DNA of 64,000 nucleotides from Colimorpha sp045576855 (lineage in GTDB: Bacteria; Bacteroidota; Bacteroidia; Bacteroidales; P3): assembly GCA_045576855.1 (NCBI GenBank), contig JAZNHG010000021.1:21474-85473 (forward strand). Reading direction: 5' to 3'. Every line of letters begins with the position of its first letter. The first letter of the stretch is position 1. Both the position numbers and the translations under genes were made by a program. Below the pieces are notes generated by a model. It did no database searches. It was not told the origin of the DNA and saw only the letters and a list, made by a program, of their open reading frames with translations. Shown here in pieces: positions 49,801-58,536 of this stretch.

Positions 49801-50984
49801 GTCGGGGAGCACACAGAAGACCTATAGGGCTTATTGGGCTTATTGGGCTTATTGGGCTTATTGGGTCGGCGCAAGCGCAGGCGCAGGGCCGCTCGCTGCC
49901 ACTGGGCGACAGCGCCTATGCCAGCGTCATCACCTGCGGCCCCGGCAACGATTTCTACCTCGCCTTCGGCCACTCGGCCATCCGCATCTGCGACCCCGCC
50001 CGCGGCATCGACTATGCCTACAACTACGGCACCTTCGACTTCGACACACCGCATTTCTACCTCAAGTTTGCCCAGGGACAGCTCAACTACTGCCTCAGCC
50101 GCACCTCTTTCGGCCTCTTCCTGGCCACCTACGACTACGAGCAGCGCGCCGTGTGGGAGCAACGGCTCAACCTCAGCCCGCAGGAGGTCAACAATCTGTA
50201 CCTGATGCTCGAATGGAACTACCTGCCCGAGAACCGCTACTACCAATACGACTTCTTCCGCGACAACTGCGCCACCCGCGTGCGCGACATGGTGGAGAGC
50301 GCCTTCGGCCACCGCACACCGCTATATGCACCGTGCGACGGCAAGAGCTACCGCCAGCTGGTGCACGAGTCCGCCGGCCCCTGCCAGCAGTGGTGGACGC
50401 TGGGCGTCGACCTGCTGCTCGGCGCCCGCACCGACGTCAGCCAGGGGGTGCGCGAGGCTATGTTCCACCCGATGCGGATGATGGAGACCTTCGGCCAGAG
50501 CCCGGCCGGCAGCGCCGACGGCCGCCAAAGCATGGTACAAGCCACCCATCAGCACCTGCAAGACCACCGCGTGCCGCTGCGCCGCAGCTTTCCGCCGGTG
50601 GTGGTATTCGCACTGCTGCTGGCTGTGGTGGCGCTGCTGACCGCCAAAGGCTGGTGGCGCCCCTGGATGGACCGACTGCTGTTCGGCATCGCTGGATTGG
50701 CCGGCCTGTTCCTGTGCTTCATGTGGTTCGGCACCGACCATTGGTGCACCCGATGGAACCCGAATATCCTCTGGCTCTCGCCGCTGCTGCTGCTCATCGC
50801 CATACGGCACCGGAAAAGCCCCGCATGGGGGCTCTGGCTGCAGGAGGGCTGCTTCGCGCTGGCCGCCGTATGGGTGGCGGTCTTCGGACTCAGCGTGGCT
50901 ATACTACCTATTATTATAATGCTTGCGCTGCGGGTGGCTTGCCTAATTCCCAGAAAGCCACTGCCGCCGCGGCCGCAACGTTGA
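49797..50984 (+). CDS. DUF4105/Lnb N-terminal domain protein
   Basis: The 395-residue protein has an N-terminal signal, a periplasmic DUF4105 domain (PF13387) and several C-terminal membrane segments (from about residue 265). The domain has DFYLAFGHSAIRI near 55 and the FFRDNCATRVRDMV near 155; a His/Cys pair of a thiol enzyme is a reasonable inference. A Bacteroides protein with this domain, Lnb, was reported as a lipoprotein N-acyltransferase, so envelope lipoprotein maturation is possible here. The signal core (IGLIGLIGLIGLIG) is encoded by 9-bp repeats. The 3' end overlaps the convergent methyltransferase gene by 71 bp. Confidence 0.82.
   Translation: MSRGAHRRPIGLIGLIGLIGLIGSAQAQAQGRSLPLGDSAYASVITCGPGNDFYLAFGHSAIRICDPARGIDYAYNYGTFDFDTPHFYLKFAQGQLNYCLSRTSFGLFLATYDYEQRAVWEQRLNLSPQEVNNLYLMLEWNYLPENRYYQYDFFRDNCATRVRDMVESAFGHRTPLYAPCDGKSYRQLVHESAGPCQQWWTLGVDLLLGARTDVSQGVREAMFHPMRMMETFGQSPAGSADGRQSMVQATHQHLQDHRVPLRRSFPPVVVFALLLAVVALLTAKGWWRPWMDRLLFGIAGLAGLFLCFMWFGTDHWCTRWNPNILWLSPLLLLIAIRHRKSPAWGLWLQEGCFALAAVWVAVFGLSVAILPIIIMLALRVACLIPRKPLPPRPQR
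49821..49865 (+). repeat. 9-bp tandem array encoding a signal peptide core
   Basis: One cctataggg and four identical cttattggg units encode Ile-Gly-Leu repeats. Gain or loss of a unit would lengthen or shorten the hydrophobic core by three residues without a frameshift. Confidence 0.92.
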
Positions 50985-51711
50985 GCGAGTCAACTCCGCG
51001 CTGCATCGGAATGCGCGCCACATGGTCGGCCTGCCGCAGCACCGCATCGCTCAGACCATCGCCTTCGGTACCGAGGACGATGGCCATTTTGCCTATGTTC
51101 TTCAGCCTCATATCGTCTATCGACAGCGAACGGTCGGTCAGCGCCAGCGCCACCACCGCGAATCCACACTCCTTCAACTGCGCATAGCTGTCGAGGAAGG
51201 TCCACGACAGCTGAAACACCGTGCCCATGCTCACGCGGCAGGCGCGACGGTTCAGCGGGTCGCAACAGGTGCGGGTGAGCAGCACCGTGTCCATGCCCAG
51301 CGAGGCAGCGGCGCGGAATATGGCTCCGGTATTCTCGCTGTTGACCACCCCGTCAAGCACCGCCACGCGGCGGGCTCCGCGCAGCACCTCCCCCACCCTG
51401 GGCAGCGTCGGCCTGTGCATGGCACACAGCACGCCGCGGCTCAGGGCATAGCCCGTGAGCGTCTGCAGCACTTCGCGTGCACCGACATAGACCGGCACCC
51501 CGCAATCGGGCACTTCGGGTAGAAATTTCTCCTCGCAGAGGAACGAGACAGGCCGCAACCCCTGCTGCAAGGCTATGTGTATCACCTTCATGCTCTCGCA
51601 GACAAACAATCCGCTCTCGGGATGCAGCCTGTTCTGCAGCTGCCGCTCGGTGAGCCGCGCATAGGGCGCCAGGGCTTCTATTTCCAGCGATTCAATCCGT
51701 ATTATATTCAT
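50914..51711 (-). CDS. TrmH/SpoU family RNA 2'-O-methyltransferase
   Basis: The 265-residue protein has an N-terminal substrate-binding region (FVCESMKVIHIALQQGLRP) and a SPOUT domain with VAVLDGVVNSENTGAIFRAA near 118, GTEGDGLS near 218 and SLNVAAAAAVAFWEL near 243, the knot and SAM site. It methylates a ribose in tRNA or 23S rRNA; which one is not decidable here. The promoter box at 51716-51723 gives an almost leaderless transcript. Confidence 0.9.
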   Translation of the reverse strand: MNIIRIESLEIEALAPYARLTERQLQNRLHPESGLFVCESMKVIHIALQQGLRPVSFLCEEKFLPEVPDCGVPVYVGAREVLQTLTGYALSRGVLCAMHRPTLPRVGEVLRGARRVAVLDGVVNSENTGAIFRAAASLGMDTVLLTRTCCDPLNRRACRVSMGTVFQLSWTFLDSYAQLKECGFAVVALALTDRSLSIDDMRLKNIGKMAIVLGTEGDGLSDAVLRQADHVARIPMQRGVDSLNVAAAAAVAFWELGKPPAAQAL

Positions 51712-51715
51712 GTTG

Positions 51716-51723
51716 CAAAGATA
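51716..51723 (-). promoter_or_regulatory. TAnnTTTG promoter box for the SpoU gene
   Basis: The plus strand reads caaagata, giving TATCTTTG on the minus strand. It ends 5 nt before the ATG at 51711. Confidence 0.65.
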
Positions 51724-51830
51724 CGACTTATTTTCAAATCCGCTTCAATGGATTAAATTACATCGTGCACGACCTAATATTAAATAATGTTAATTGTTTG
51801 ATTTATTGTTTGTATATCAGAAAAAGTATG

Positions 51831-51838
51831 TATATTTG
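51831..51838 (+). promoter_or_regulatory. TAnnTTTG promoter box for the ferritin-like gene
   Basis: TATATTTG lies 45 nt before the start codon at 51884, in an AT-rich region. It probably drives the four-gene stress cluster. Confidence 0.72.
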
Positions 51839-51883
51839 CATCGTGAACGATTTAAATTAATAAACAAATAAAACATTCAAATT

Positions 51884-52339
51884 ATGGACTTTACAACAAC
51901 ATTACAGGTCTCTCAGATGATCATCAACGAGCTTTCGGGCTCTTCGTTTGTGCACAAAATGCAGGGTTTGCTCTTCAAATCGCAGGGCTTCGAGAAGCTG
52001 GGGCAGAAATACCTGGACCACTATGCCGAGGAGCAGGAGTGGATCAACAAGTATGCCAACCGCATGATGGACCTAGGCTGCGTGCCCCAGTCGAAGGTGG
52101 AGAACGACACGGCCCTGATCAACGACCCGGTGGCCTACATCGAAGCCGACCTCAAGCTGCAGCGCGAGGGTGTGGAATCGCTCTACAAGATGATGCCCGC
52201 CCTGGCTGCCGACCCCACGACCTACGACATCACCAAGGCTTACCTTGCCGACGAGGAGGAAGACCTCTACTGGGACGAGGAACAGCTGGAGCTCATTGCC
52301 CAGATTGGCCGCCAGAACTGGCTCATGAAACAGATGTAA
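51884..52339 (+). CDS. Ferritin-like/bacterioferritin-type protein
   Basis: The 151-residue helical protein has a spacing of acidic and His residues of a four-helix diiron bundle: IINELSGSSFVHKMQG near 12, KYLDHYAEEQEWINKYANRM near 43, and DEEEDLYWDEEQLELIAQIG near 122. It is of ferritin/bacterioferritin length and may store iron or detoxify peroxide. It is the first gene of a group with glutathione peroxidase and an OhrR-like regulator. Confidence 0.82.
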   Translation: MDFTTTLQVSQMIINELSGSSFVHKMQGLLFKSQGFEKLGQKYLDHYAEEQEWINKYANRMMDLGCVPQSKVENDTALINDPVAYIEADLKLQREGVESLYKMMPALAADPTTYDITKAYLADEEEDLYWDEEQLELIAQIGRQNWLMKQM

Positions 52340-52352
52340 GTTCCCCGTCAGA

Positions 52353-52982
52353 ATGAATATTATAAAGAAATCCGTCATGGTGGTGCTGTCCCTGCTGATG
52401 GCGTGCAGCACTGCCATGTCCCAACAATCAAACAACACTATGGCAACAATTTACGATTACAAAGGCATTGCCAGCAACGGCAAAGAAATTGATTTCAAAG
52501 AGTTCGAGGGCAAAGTGCTCCTCATCGTCAACACCGCCAGCAAATGCGGTTTCACCCCTCAGTTCGACGGGCTGGAGGCCCTCAACGAGAAGTATCGCGA
52601 CCGCGGCCTGGTGGTCATCGGATTCCCCTGCAACCAGTTTGCCGAACAGGACCCCGGCGCCGACAGCGAGATCGAGGGCTTCTGCCGCATGAACTACGGC
52701 GTCACCTTCCAAATCATGAAGAAGACCGACGTCAACGGCGACGACGAGCATCCCGTCTTCACCTTCCTCAAAGCACAGGCTCCCACGGAAGAGTACAAGG
52801 GACTGAAAGCCAAAGCCACCCACACCCTGCTGAAAGGCATGAGCAAGAGCGCCAAGAAAGAGGGCGATATCCTGTGGAACTTCACCAAATTCCTCGTGGC
52901 CAAAGACGGCAAAACCGTGCAGCGCTTCGCTCCCACCACCGAACCCAAAGACATTGAAAAGGCAATCGAAGAACTGCTCTAG
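52353..52982 (+). CDS. Glutathione peroxidase family protein, exported form
   Basis: The family core starts at the internal ATG 52441 (MATIYDYKGIASNGKEIDFK) with the peroxidatic Cys in NTASKCGFTPQ, the WNFTKF motif near the end and FPCNQFAEQDPG. An upstream in-frame ATG at 52353 adds a signal-like segment (VVLSLLMACSTAMSQ) that includes a possible lipobox (LMAC), which would send it to the periplasm. Both starts are possible; the distance of 13 bp to the previous stop favours 52353. It reduces peroxides with thioredoxin or a similar donor. Confidence 0.9.
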   Translation: MNIIKKSVMVVLSLLMACSTAMSQQSNNTMATIYDYKGIASNGKEIDFKEFEGKVLLIVNTASKCGFTPQFDGLEALNEKYRDRGLVVIGFPCNQFAEQDPGADSEIEGFCRMNYGVTFQIMKKTDVNGDDEHPVFTFLKAQAPTEEYKGLKAKATHTLLKGMSKSAKKEGDILWNFTKFLVAKDGKTVQRFAPTTEPKDIEKAIEELL

Positions 52983-52984
52983 TC

Positions 52985-53425
52985 ATGTACGAACAACTGA
53001 AACTCGACAACCAGCTGTGCTTTAGGCTCTACACCACCTCGCGGCTGATCACCCAGGCTTACCGCCCACTGCTCGACCCGCTAGGGCTCACCTATCCGCA
53101 ATACCTCGTCATGATGGTGCTGTGGGAGAGCAACCACATGACCGTCAACGAGATTGGGCAACGGCTGTCGCTCGACAGCAACACCCTCACCCCCCTGCTG
53201 AAACGCATGGAGGCCAACGGGTTGGTGGTACGCTCACGCGGAATTGTCGACGCCCGTCAGACAATGGTCAGCCTGACCAAGAAGGGTCAACGGCTGGAGG
53301 AGAAGGCCAAAGATGTGCCCACCTGCCTCTCACAGTGCTGGGGCGAAAGCAAACTCTCGGCTGACGACGTGGCGAATCTTGTCCACTCACTTGATTCCAT
53401 CATCAACCTACTGAAGAAGCAATGA
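52985..53425 (+). CDS. MarR family regulator, OhrR-like
   Basis: The 146-residue protein begins LKLDNQLCFRLYTTSRLITQ; the Cys of QLCFRLY is at the position of the peroxide-sensing Cys of OhrR proteins. The winged helix includes YLVMMVLWESNHMTVNEIGQ, LDSNTLTPLLKRMEANGLV and RGIVDARQTMVSLT. It probably represses this cluster and releases on oxidation by organic peroxide. It starts 2 bp after the glutathione peroxidase stop and overlaps the radical SAM gene by ATGA. Confidence 0.9.
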   Translation: MYEQLKLDNQLCFRLYTTSRLITQAYRPLLDPLGLTYPQYLVMMVLWESNHMTVNEIGQRLSLDSNTLTPLLKRMEANGLVVRSRGIVDARQTMVSLTKKGQRLEEKAKDVPTCLSQCWGESKLSADDVANLVHSLDSIINLLKKQ

Positions 53426-54507
53426 CCGACCTGGCCCAATTCATGACCGACAATCTGCGGCAACTGGTGCAGACCGGCTACCATTCTGTCCTCAGCAACC
53501 CTCGCGAAGCCCGCTTTGCGCTGCAGCTGCAACGCACTATGGCCCGGGGCGACCGCAGACGCAAACAAATCCTGAAGAAAGAGGGTCTGGCCGTTCCGCC
53601 GTTCCTCATTTGTTCCATCGCCACCACATGCAACCTGTCGTGCAAGGGGTGTTATGCCCGCAGCAACGGCATCGCCGGCGACACGCCTACCAAGCCTACC
53701 CTCTCGCCCGAAGAGTGGAACGCTCTCTTCCGTGAGGCCGTCGACTTGGGCTTCAGTGTAGCACTGCTGGCTGGCGGCGAGCCTCTCACCCGCCGCGACC
53801 TGCTGGAGAGCATCGCCTCCGTCAAGGACATGCTCTTCCCCGTCTTCACCAACGGCACCCTCATCGGCCCGCAGTATATTGAATTCTTCAAAAAACACCT
53901 AAACGTGCTGCCTGTCATCAGCCTCGAGGGCGATGCTATGGCCACCAACGCCCGCCGCGGCAAGGGAGTTCACGAACGCGCCCTGCTGAGCATGCAGATG
54001 CTACAGGAGGCCGGCCTCTTCTTCGGCACCAGCATCACGGTCACCACCAAGAACAAAGAGGCCGTCACGGCGCCGGAGTACATCGACCGTCTGCACGAGC
54101 TGGGCTGCAAACTGGTCTTCTACGTGGAGTACGTGCCCATCGACGAGGGCACCGAGCACCTGGCTTTCAAGGAAGAGGATGTGCAGTGGATGGAACGTAC
54201 CGTCGACGAGCGACGCACCCAACGGCAGGATATGATTTTCGTCTCCTTCCCTGGCGACGAGAAACTGCTGGACGGCTGCATGGCAGCTGGTCGTGGATTC
54301 TTCCACATCGGCCCCGACGGGGCCGCCGAACCCTGCCCCTTCTCGCCCCACAGCGACACCAACGCCTTGCGCGACGGCTTGCGGGCCGCCCTCCGCTCTC
54401 CCCTGTTCAGCAAACTGCGCGACGCAAGCGCGCTGGCTTGGGAACATACGGGCGGATGCACCCTTTATGAGCATCGCGACGAAGTGGACGAGATGCTTTC
54501 TGCCTAA
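53422..54507 (+). CDS. Radical SAM protein with SPASM-like C-terminus
   Basis: The 361-residue protein has the cluster motif CNLSCKGC (C-x3-C-x2-C) near residue 73, LLAGGEPLTRRDLLE near 118, and a C-terminal set of cysteines (DGCMAAGRGFFHIG, EPCPFSP, GGCTLYEH) that could bind an auxiliary cluster. The substrate is unknown. Its coupling to an OhrR-like regulator and peroxidase is unusual and suggests a role in repair or oxidative stress. Confidence 0.85.
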   Translation: MTDLAQFMTDNLRQLVQTGYHSVLSNPREARFALQLQRTMARGDRRRKQILKKEGLAVPPFLICSIATTCNLSCKGCYARSNGIAGDTPTKPTLSPEEWNALFREAVDLGFSVALLAGGEPLTRRDLLESIASVKDMLFPVFTNGTLIGPQYIEFFKKHLNVLPVISLEGDAMATNARRGKGVHERALLSMQMLQEAGLFFGTSITVTTKNKEAVTAPEYIDRLHELGCKLVFYVEYVPIDEGTEHLAFKEEDVQWMERTVDERRTQRQDMIFVSFPGDEKLLDGCMAAGRGFFHIGPDGAAEPCPFSPHSDTNALRDGLRAALRSPLFSKLRDASALAWEHTGGCTLYEHRDEVDEMLSA

Positions 54508-54558
54508 AGAAAGCCCTGCCGGTTTCCAGACATCGATTATCATCATCTCGAGACAAGT

Positions 54559-54582
54559 GCCCAATTGTTATGTCTATTGGGC
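54559..54582 (+). terminator. Terminator after the radical SAM gene
   Basis: Stem gcccaat and attgggc with a 10-nt loop is followed by cttgttt. It lies about 50 nt after the stop. Confidence 0.7.
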
Positions 54583-54699
54583 CTTGTTTCATTTGTTTCG
54601 TATGCCAATACACCACACCCTCTCATTTTTTTCTTACTGAAAATTAGAAAATAACACATTCTCTAATGTTAAAAGTTTTGCCATATAAAAAAAAGTTAC

Positions 54700-54707
54700 T
54701 ATTTTTG
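54700..54707 (+). promoter_or_regulatory. TAnnTTTG promoter box for the DUF1846 gene
   Basis: TATTTTTG lies 43 nt before the start codon at 54751 in an AT-rich region. Confidence 0.72.
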
Positions 54708-54750
54708 TATCCCGTATTTTTTGTTTCAATCATATATAAATTGTAATCAT

Positions 54751-56214
54751 ATGAAATACGGATTTGACAACGAGAAGTATCTGCGGATACAGTCCGAACA
54801 CATCAAGGAGCGCATCTCCAAGTTCGGCAACAAACTTTACCTTGAATTTGGCGGTAAACTGTTCGACGACTACCACGCCAGTCGTGTCCTGCCCGGCTTC
54901 GAGCCCGACAGCAAACTGAAAATGCTCACGCAGCTGAAAGACGATGCCGAGATCGTCATCGTCATCAGCGCCACGGACATCGAGAAGAACAAGAAGCGCG
55001 GCGACCTCGGCATCACCTACGACGAGGACGTGCTGCGCCTGCGCGAGGTCTTCATGCAGCGCGGCTTCCTGGTCAGCGGCGTCGTCATCACCCACTACAG
55101 CGGCCAGCCCGGCGCCACAGCCTACCGCGAACGCCTCGAACGCATGGACATCAAGGCATACTACCATTACATGATCGAGGGCTACCCCACCAACGTGGAG
55201 CTCATCGACAGCGACGAGGGTTTCGGCAAGAACGACTACGTCGAGACCACGCGCCCCCTGGTGGTCATCACAGCTCCGGGTCCCGGCAGCGGAAAAATGG
55301 CCGTCTGCCTCAGCCAGCTCTACCAGGAGAACAAGCGCGGCATCAAGGCCGGCTACGCCAAGTTCGAGACCTTCCCCATCTGGAGCATCCCGTTGAAGCA
55401 CCCCGTCAACATCGCCTACGAAGCCGCCACGGCCGATCTCAACGATGTCAACATGATAGACCCCTTCCACCTCGAGGCATACGGCAAGACCGCCGTCAAC
55501 TACAACCGCGACATCGAGATATTCCCTGTCTTGAACGCCATCTTCGAAGGCATCTACGGCGAGAACCCCTATAAGTCTCCCACCGACATGGGCGTCAACA
55601 TGGCGGGCTTCTGCATCAGCGACGACGACGTCTGCTGCCGCGCCTCCAACGACGAGATCATCCGCCGCTACTACACCGCCCTCTGCGACTTCGCCGTCGG
55701 CAAGTCGAGCCAGAGCGAGGTGAACAAGATAGCCCTCTTGATGAAGCAGGCCAAGATTACCACCGACGACCGCCGCACCACCGTCGCCGCCAAGGAGCGC
55801 CGCGACCGCGAGGGCGTGCCCGCCGCCGCCATCGAGCTGGCCGACGGCACCATCATCACCGCCAAGACCTCCGACCTCCTCGGCGCCTGCGCCGCCCTGA
55901 TCCTCAACGCCCTCAAGCATCTGGCCGGTATCGACCACGAGGTGAAGCTCATCTCGCAGAAGATGATCGAGCCCATCCAGCACACCAAGGTCTCCATGCT
56001 CCACGGCAGCAACCCGCGCCTGCACACCGACGAGGTGCTCGTCACCCTCTCCATCCTCAGCCTCCTCGACGACAACTGCCGCCGCGCCCTCGACTGCCTC
56101 CCCCTCCTCGACGGCTGCCAGGTGCACACCACCGTCATGACCAGCGAGGTCGACCGCAAAATCTTCAAGAAACTCGGCATCGGCCTCACCAGCGAACCCG
56201 TCCGCAAAGACTGA
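54751..56214 (+). CDS. DUF1846 family protein
   Basis: The start at 54751 gives MKYGFDNEKYLRIQSEHIKE, the family start; ten upstream codons are not needed. The 487-residue cytoplasmic protein has LYLEFGGKLFDDYHASRVLP near 27, ITAPGPGSGKMAVCLSQLYQ (P-loop-like) near 178, and a C-terminal domain ending DRKIFKKLGIGLTSEP. It is widespread in anaerobes and of unknown function. Codon use is very biased, as for abundant proteins. Its last 92 bp recur at the end of purF. Confidence 0.88.
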   Translation: MKYGFDNEKYLRIQSEHIKERISKFGNKLYLEFGGKLFDDYHASRVLPGFEPDSKLKMLTQLKDDAEIVIVISATDIEKNKKRGDLGITYDEDVLRLREVFMQRGFLVSGVVITHYSGQPGATAYRERLERMDIKAYYHYMIEGYPTNVELIDSDEGFGKNDYVETTRPLVVITAPGPGSGKMAVCLSQLYQENKRGIKAGYAKFETFPIWSIPLKHPVNIAYEAATADLNDVNMIDPFHLEAYGKTAVNYNRDIEIFPVLNAIFEGIYGENPYKSPTDMGVNMAGFCISDDDVCCRASNDEIIRRYYTALCDFAVGKSSQSEVNKIALLMKQAKITTDDRRTTVAAKERRDREGVPAAAIELADGTIITAKTSDLLGACAALILNALKHLAGIDHEVKLISQKMIEPIQHTKVSMLHGSNPRLHTDEVLVTLSILSLLDDNCRRALDCLPLLDGCQVHTTVMTSEVDRKIFKKLGIGLTSEPVRKD

Positions 56215-56308
56215 CACAACCACTTACGTATAACAAACCACCCGCCAGAAATCAAAAACTAGCGGGAAACGCTATATTTTTTCCCAGCATATAACCATCA
56301 TCTAGACA

Positions 56309-58504
56309 ATGAGTAATCTTCGATTCAAAGTGTTGCAGGAGGCTTTCGCCAAGAAGGCAATGACCGTCCAACCTCCTGCCGGTATGGTTTCCGACTATTA
56401 TGGCAACCATGTGTTCGGACGGAAACAGATGGCACGCTACCTCTCGACCGAGACCTACAGGGTATTCTGCAATGTGCTCGACAACGGGGCTCCGTTCAAC
56501 CGCGAGATTGCCAACAATGTGGCTGTAGGCATGAAGAACTGGGCGCTGGACATGGGCGCGACGCATTATACCCACTGGTTCCAGCCGCTCACCGAGGGAA
56601 CTGCAGAGAAGCACGACGCCTTCATCGAATATGCCGGTCTGCCGGGGAGCGACGTGATTGAGGAGTTCTCGGGCAAACTGCTGGCACAGCAGGAGGCCGA
56701 TGGCTCCAGTTTCCCAAACGGTGGCATCCGCAATACCTTCGAGGCACGTGGCTACACCGCCTGGGACACATCGTCGCCCGCCTTCATGGTCGACGACACC
56801 CTCTGCATCCCCACGGTGTTCGTCTCCTATACCGGCGAGGCACTCGACTACAAGACACCACTGCTCAAGGCGCTGCACGCAGTTGACTGTGCCGCAACCG
56901 ACGTTTGTCACCTTTTCGACCCCACCGTACGCAAGGTATATTCCTATCTGGGTTGGGAGCAGGAGTATTTCCTCGTCGACGAATCTATCTATTCCGCCCG
57001 TCCCGACCTGCTGCTGACGGGGCGCACCTTGCTCGGTCACGAGTCGGCGAAGAACCAGCAACTCGAGGACCACTATTTCGGAGCCATCCCCGCCCGGGTG
57101 CAATCTTTCATGAAGGAACTGGAGTTCGAGGCCTACAAATATGCCATCCCCTGCAAGACCCGCCACAACGAGGTGGCACCCAACCAGTTCGAGCTGGCGC
57201 CCATCTACAATGAGACCAATCTGGCCGTTGACCAGAATCTGATACTCATGTCGCTGATGCACAAGGTGGCCAGCCGTCACGGCTTCATGGTGCTGTTGCA
57301 CGAGAAGCCCTTCGCCGGCGTCAACGGCTCGGGCAAGCATTGCAACTGGTCGCTAGGCACCGACACCGGCGTAGGTCTCCTCACCCCCGGCAAGACTCCC
57401 GAGGAGAACCTCCGTTTCGTCACCTTCCTGGTCAACGTGATGATGGCCGTCAAGAAGCACAACGCCCTCCTGAAGGCCTCCATTATGACTGCCACCAACG
57501 CCCACCGTCTGGGAGCTCAGGAGGCGCCCCCTTCCATCATCAGCGTCTTCCTCGGCAGCCAACTGTCGGTTGTGCTCGACCAGCTGGAGAACGCCGACAA
57601 GGAGCAGGCCATCGTCCTCGACGAAAAGCGCCGTATGCAGCTCGGCGTGGCGCATATCCCCGAGGTGTTGGTCGACAATACCGACCGCAACCGCACCTCT
57701 CCCTTCGCCTTCACCGGCAACCGCTTCGAGTTCCGCGCCGTGGGCTCCTCGGCCAACTGCGGCTGCGCCATGATTGCCCTCAACACCGCCGTCGCCTCGC
57801 AGCTGAAGGAGTTCCGACGCGAGGTGGACGCCCGTATGACGGCAGGCGAGCAGAAGGAGCACGCCATCTTCGAAGTGCTGCGCGAGTATATCCGCGAGTC
57901 GAAGGCTATCCGTTTCGATGGCAACGGCTACAGCGACGAATGGCGGCAGGAGGCGCAGCGGCGCGGCTTGGATTGCGAAAGCAGCGTGCCACTCATCTAC
58001 GACGCCTACACCTCGCCTTCGTCGGTGCAGATGTTTGAAGAGACGGGCGTGATGAACCGCACAGAGTTGGCCGCCCGCAACGAGGTGAAATGGGACACCT
58101 ACATCAAGAAGGTGCAGATCGAGGCCCGTGTGCTGGGCGACATCGTCCTTAACCACATCATCCCCGTGGCCACACGCTACCAGTCGGCACTGCTCGACAA
58201 CGTCTATAAGATGCGCCAGGTCTATGATGCAGACAAGGCACGTTCCCTCTCGGCTCATGACGACTCGCTCATCGAGGAGCTCTCCGTGCATATCGCCTCC
58301 ATCAAGCAGAACGTGGATAATATGGTAGAAGCCCGCAAGCAGGCCAACCACATAGCCAACGAGCGGGAACGCGCCATCGCCTACCACGACACCGTTCTGC
58401 CATACTTCGACCAAATACGCTACCATGTCGACAAACTCGAACTCATCGTCGACGACGAACTCTGGCCGCTACCCAAATACCGTGAGATACTATTCTCGCA
58501 CTAA
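56309..58504 (+). CDS. glnN: Type III glutamine synthetase
   Basis: The 731-residue enzyme is far longer than type I (about 450), as expected of type III. It makes glutamine from glutamate, ammonia and ATP. Motifs seen are THYTHWFQPLTEGTAEKHDA near 80, GWEQEYFLVDE near 218, PLVVPK-like CKTRHNEVAPNQFELAPIYN near 285, LHEKPFAGVNGSGKHCNWSL near 330, and ANCGCAMIALNTAVA near 483. It lies 94 bp after DUF1846 and before pyrG and purF, both of which consume glutamine. Confidence 0.95.
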   Translation: MSNLRFKVLQEAFAKKAMTVQPPAGMVSDYYGNHVFGRKQMARYLSTETYRVFCNVLDNGAPFNREIANNVAVGMKNWALDMGATHYTHWFQPLTEGTAEKHDAFIEYAGLPGSDVIEEFSGKLLAQQEADGSSFPNGGIRNTFEARGYTAWDTSSPAFMVDDTLCIPTVFVSYTGEALDYKTPLLKALHAVDCAATDVCHLFDPTVRKVYSYLGWEQEYFLVDESIYSARPDLLLTGRTLLGHESAKNQQLEDHYFGAIPARVQSFMKELEFEAYKYAIPCKTRHNEVAPNQFELAPIYNETNLAVDQNLILMSLMHKVASRHGFMVLLHEKPFAGVNGSGKHCNWSLGTDTGVGLLTPGKTPEENLRFVTFLVNVMMAVKKHNALLKASIMTATNAHRLGAQEAPPSIISVFLGSQLSVVLDQLENADKEQAIVLDEKRRMQLGVAHIPEVLVDNTDRNRTSPFAFTGNRFEFRAVGSSANCGCAMIALNTAVASQLKEFRREVDARMTAGEQKEHAIFEVLREYIRESKAIRFDGNGYSDEWRQEAQRRGLDCESSVPLIYDAYTSPSSVQMFEETGVMNRTELAARNEVKWDTYIKKVQIEARVLGDIVLNHIIPVATRYQSALLDNVYKMRQVYDADKARSLSAHDDSLIEELSVHIASIKQNVDNMVEARKQANHIANERERAIAYHDTVLPYFDQIRYHVDKLELIVDDELWPLPKYREILFSH

Positions 58505-58536
58505 CCAATCAAACAATATATATTTTTATCATCATT

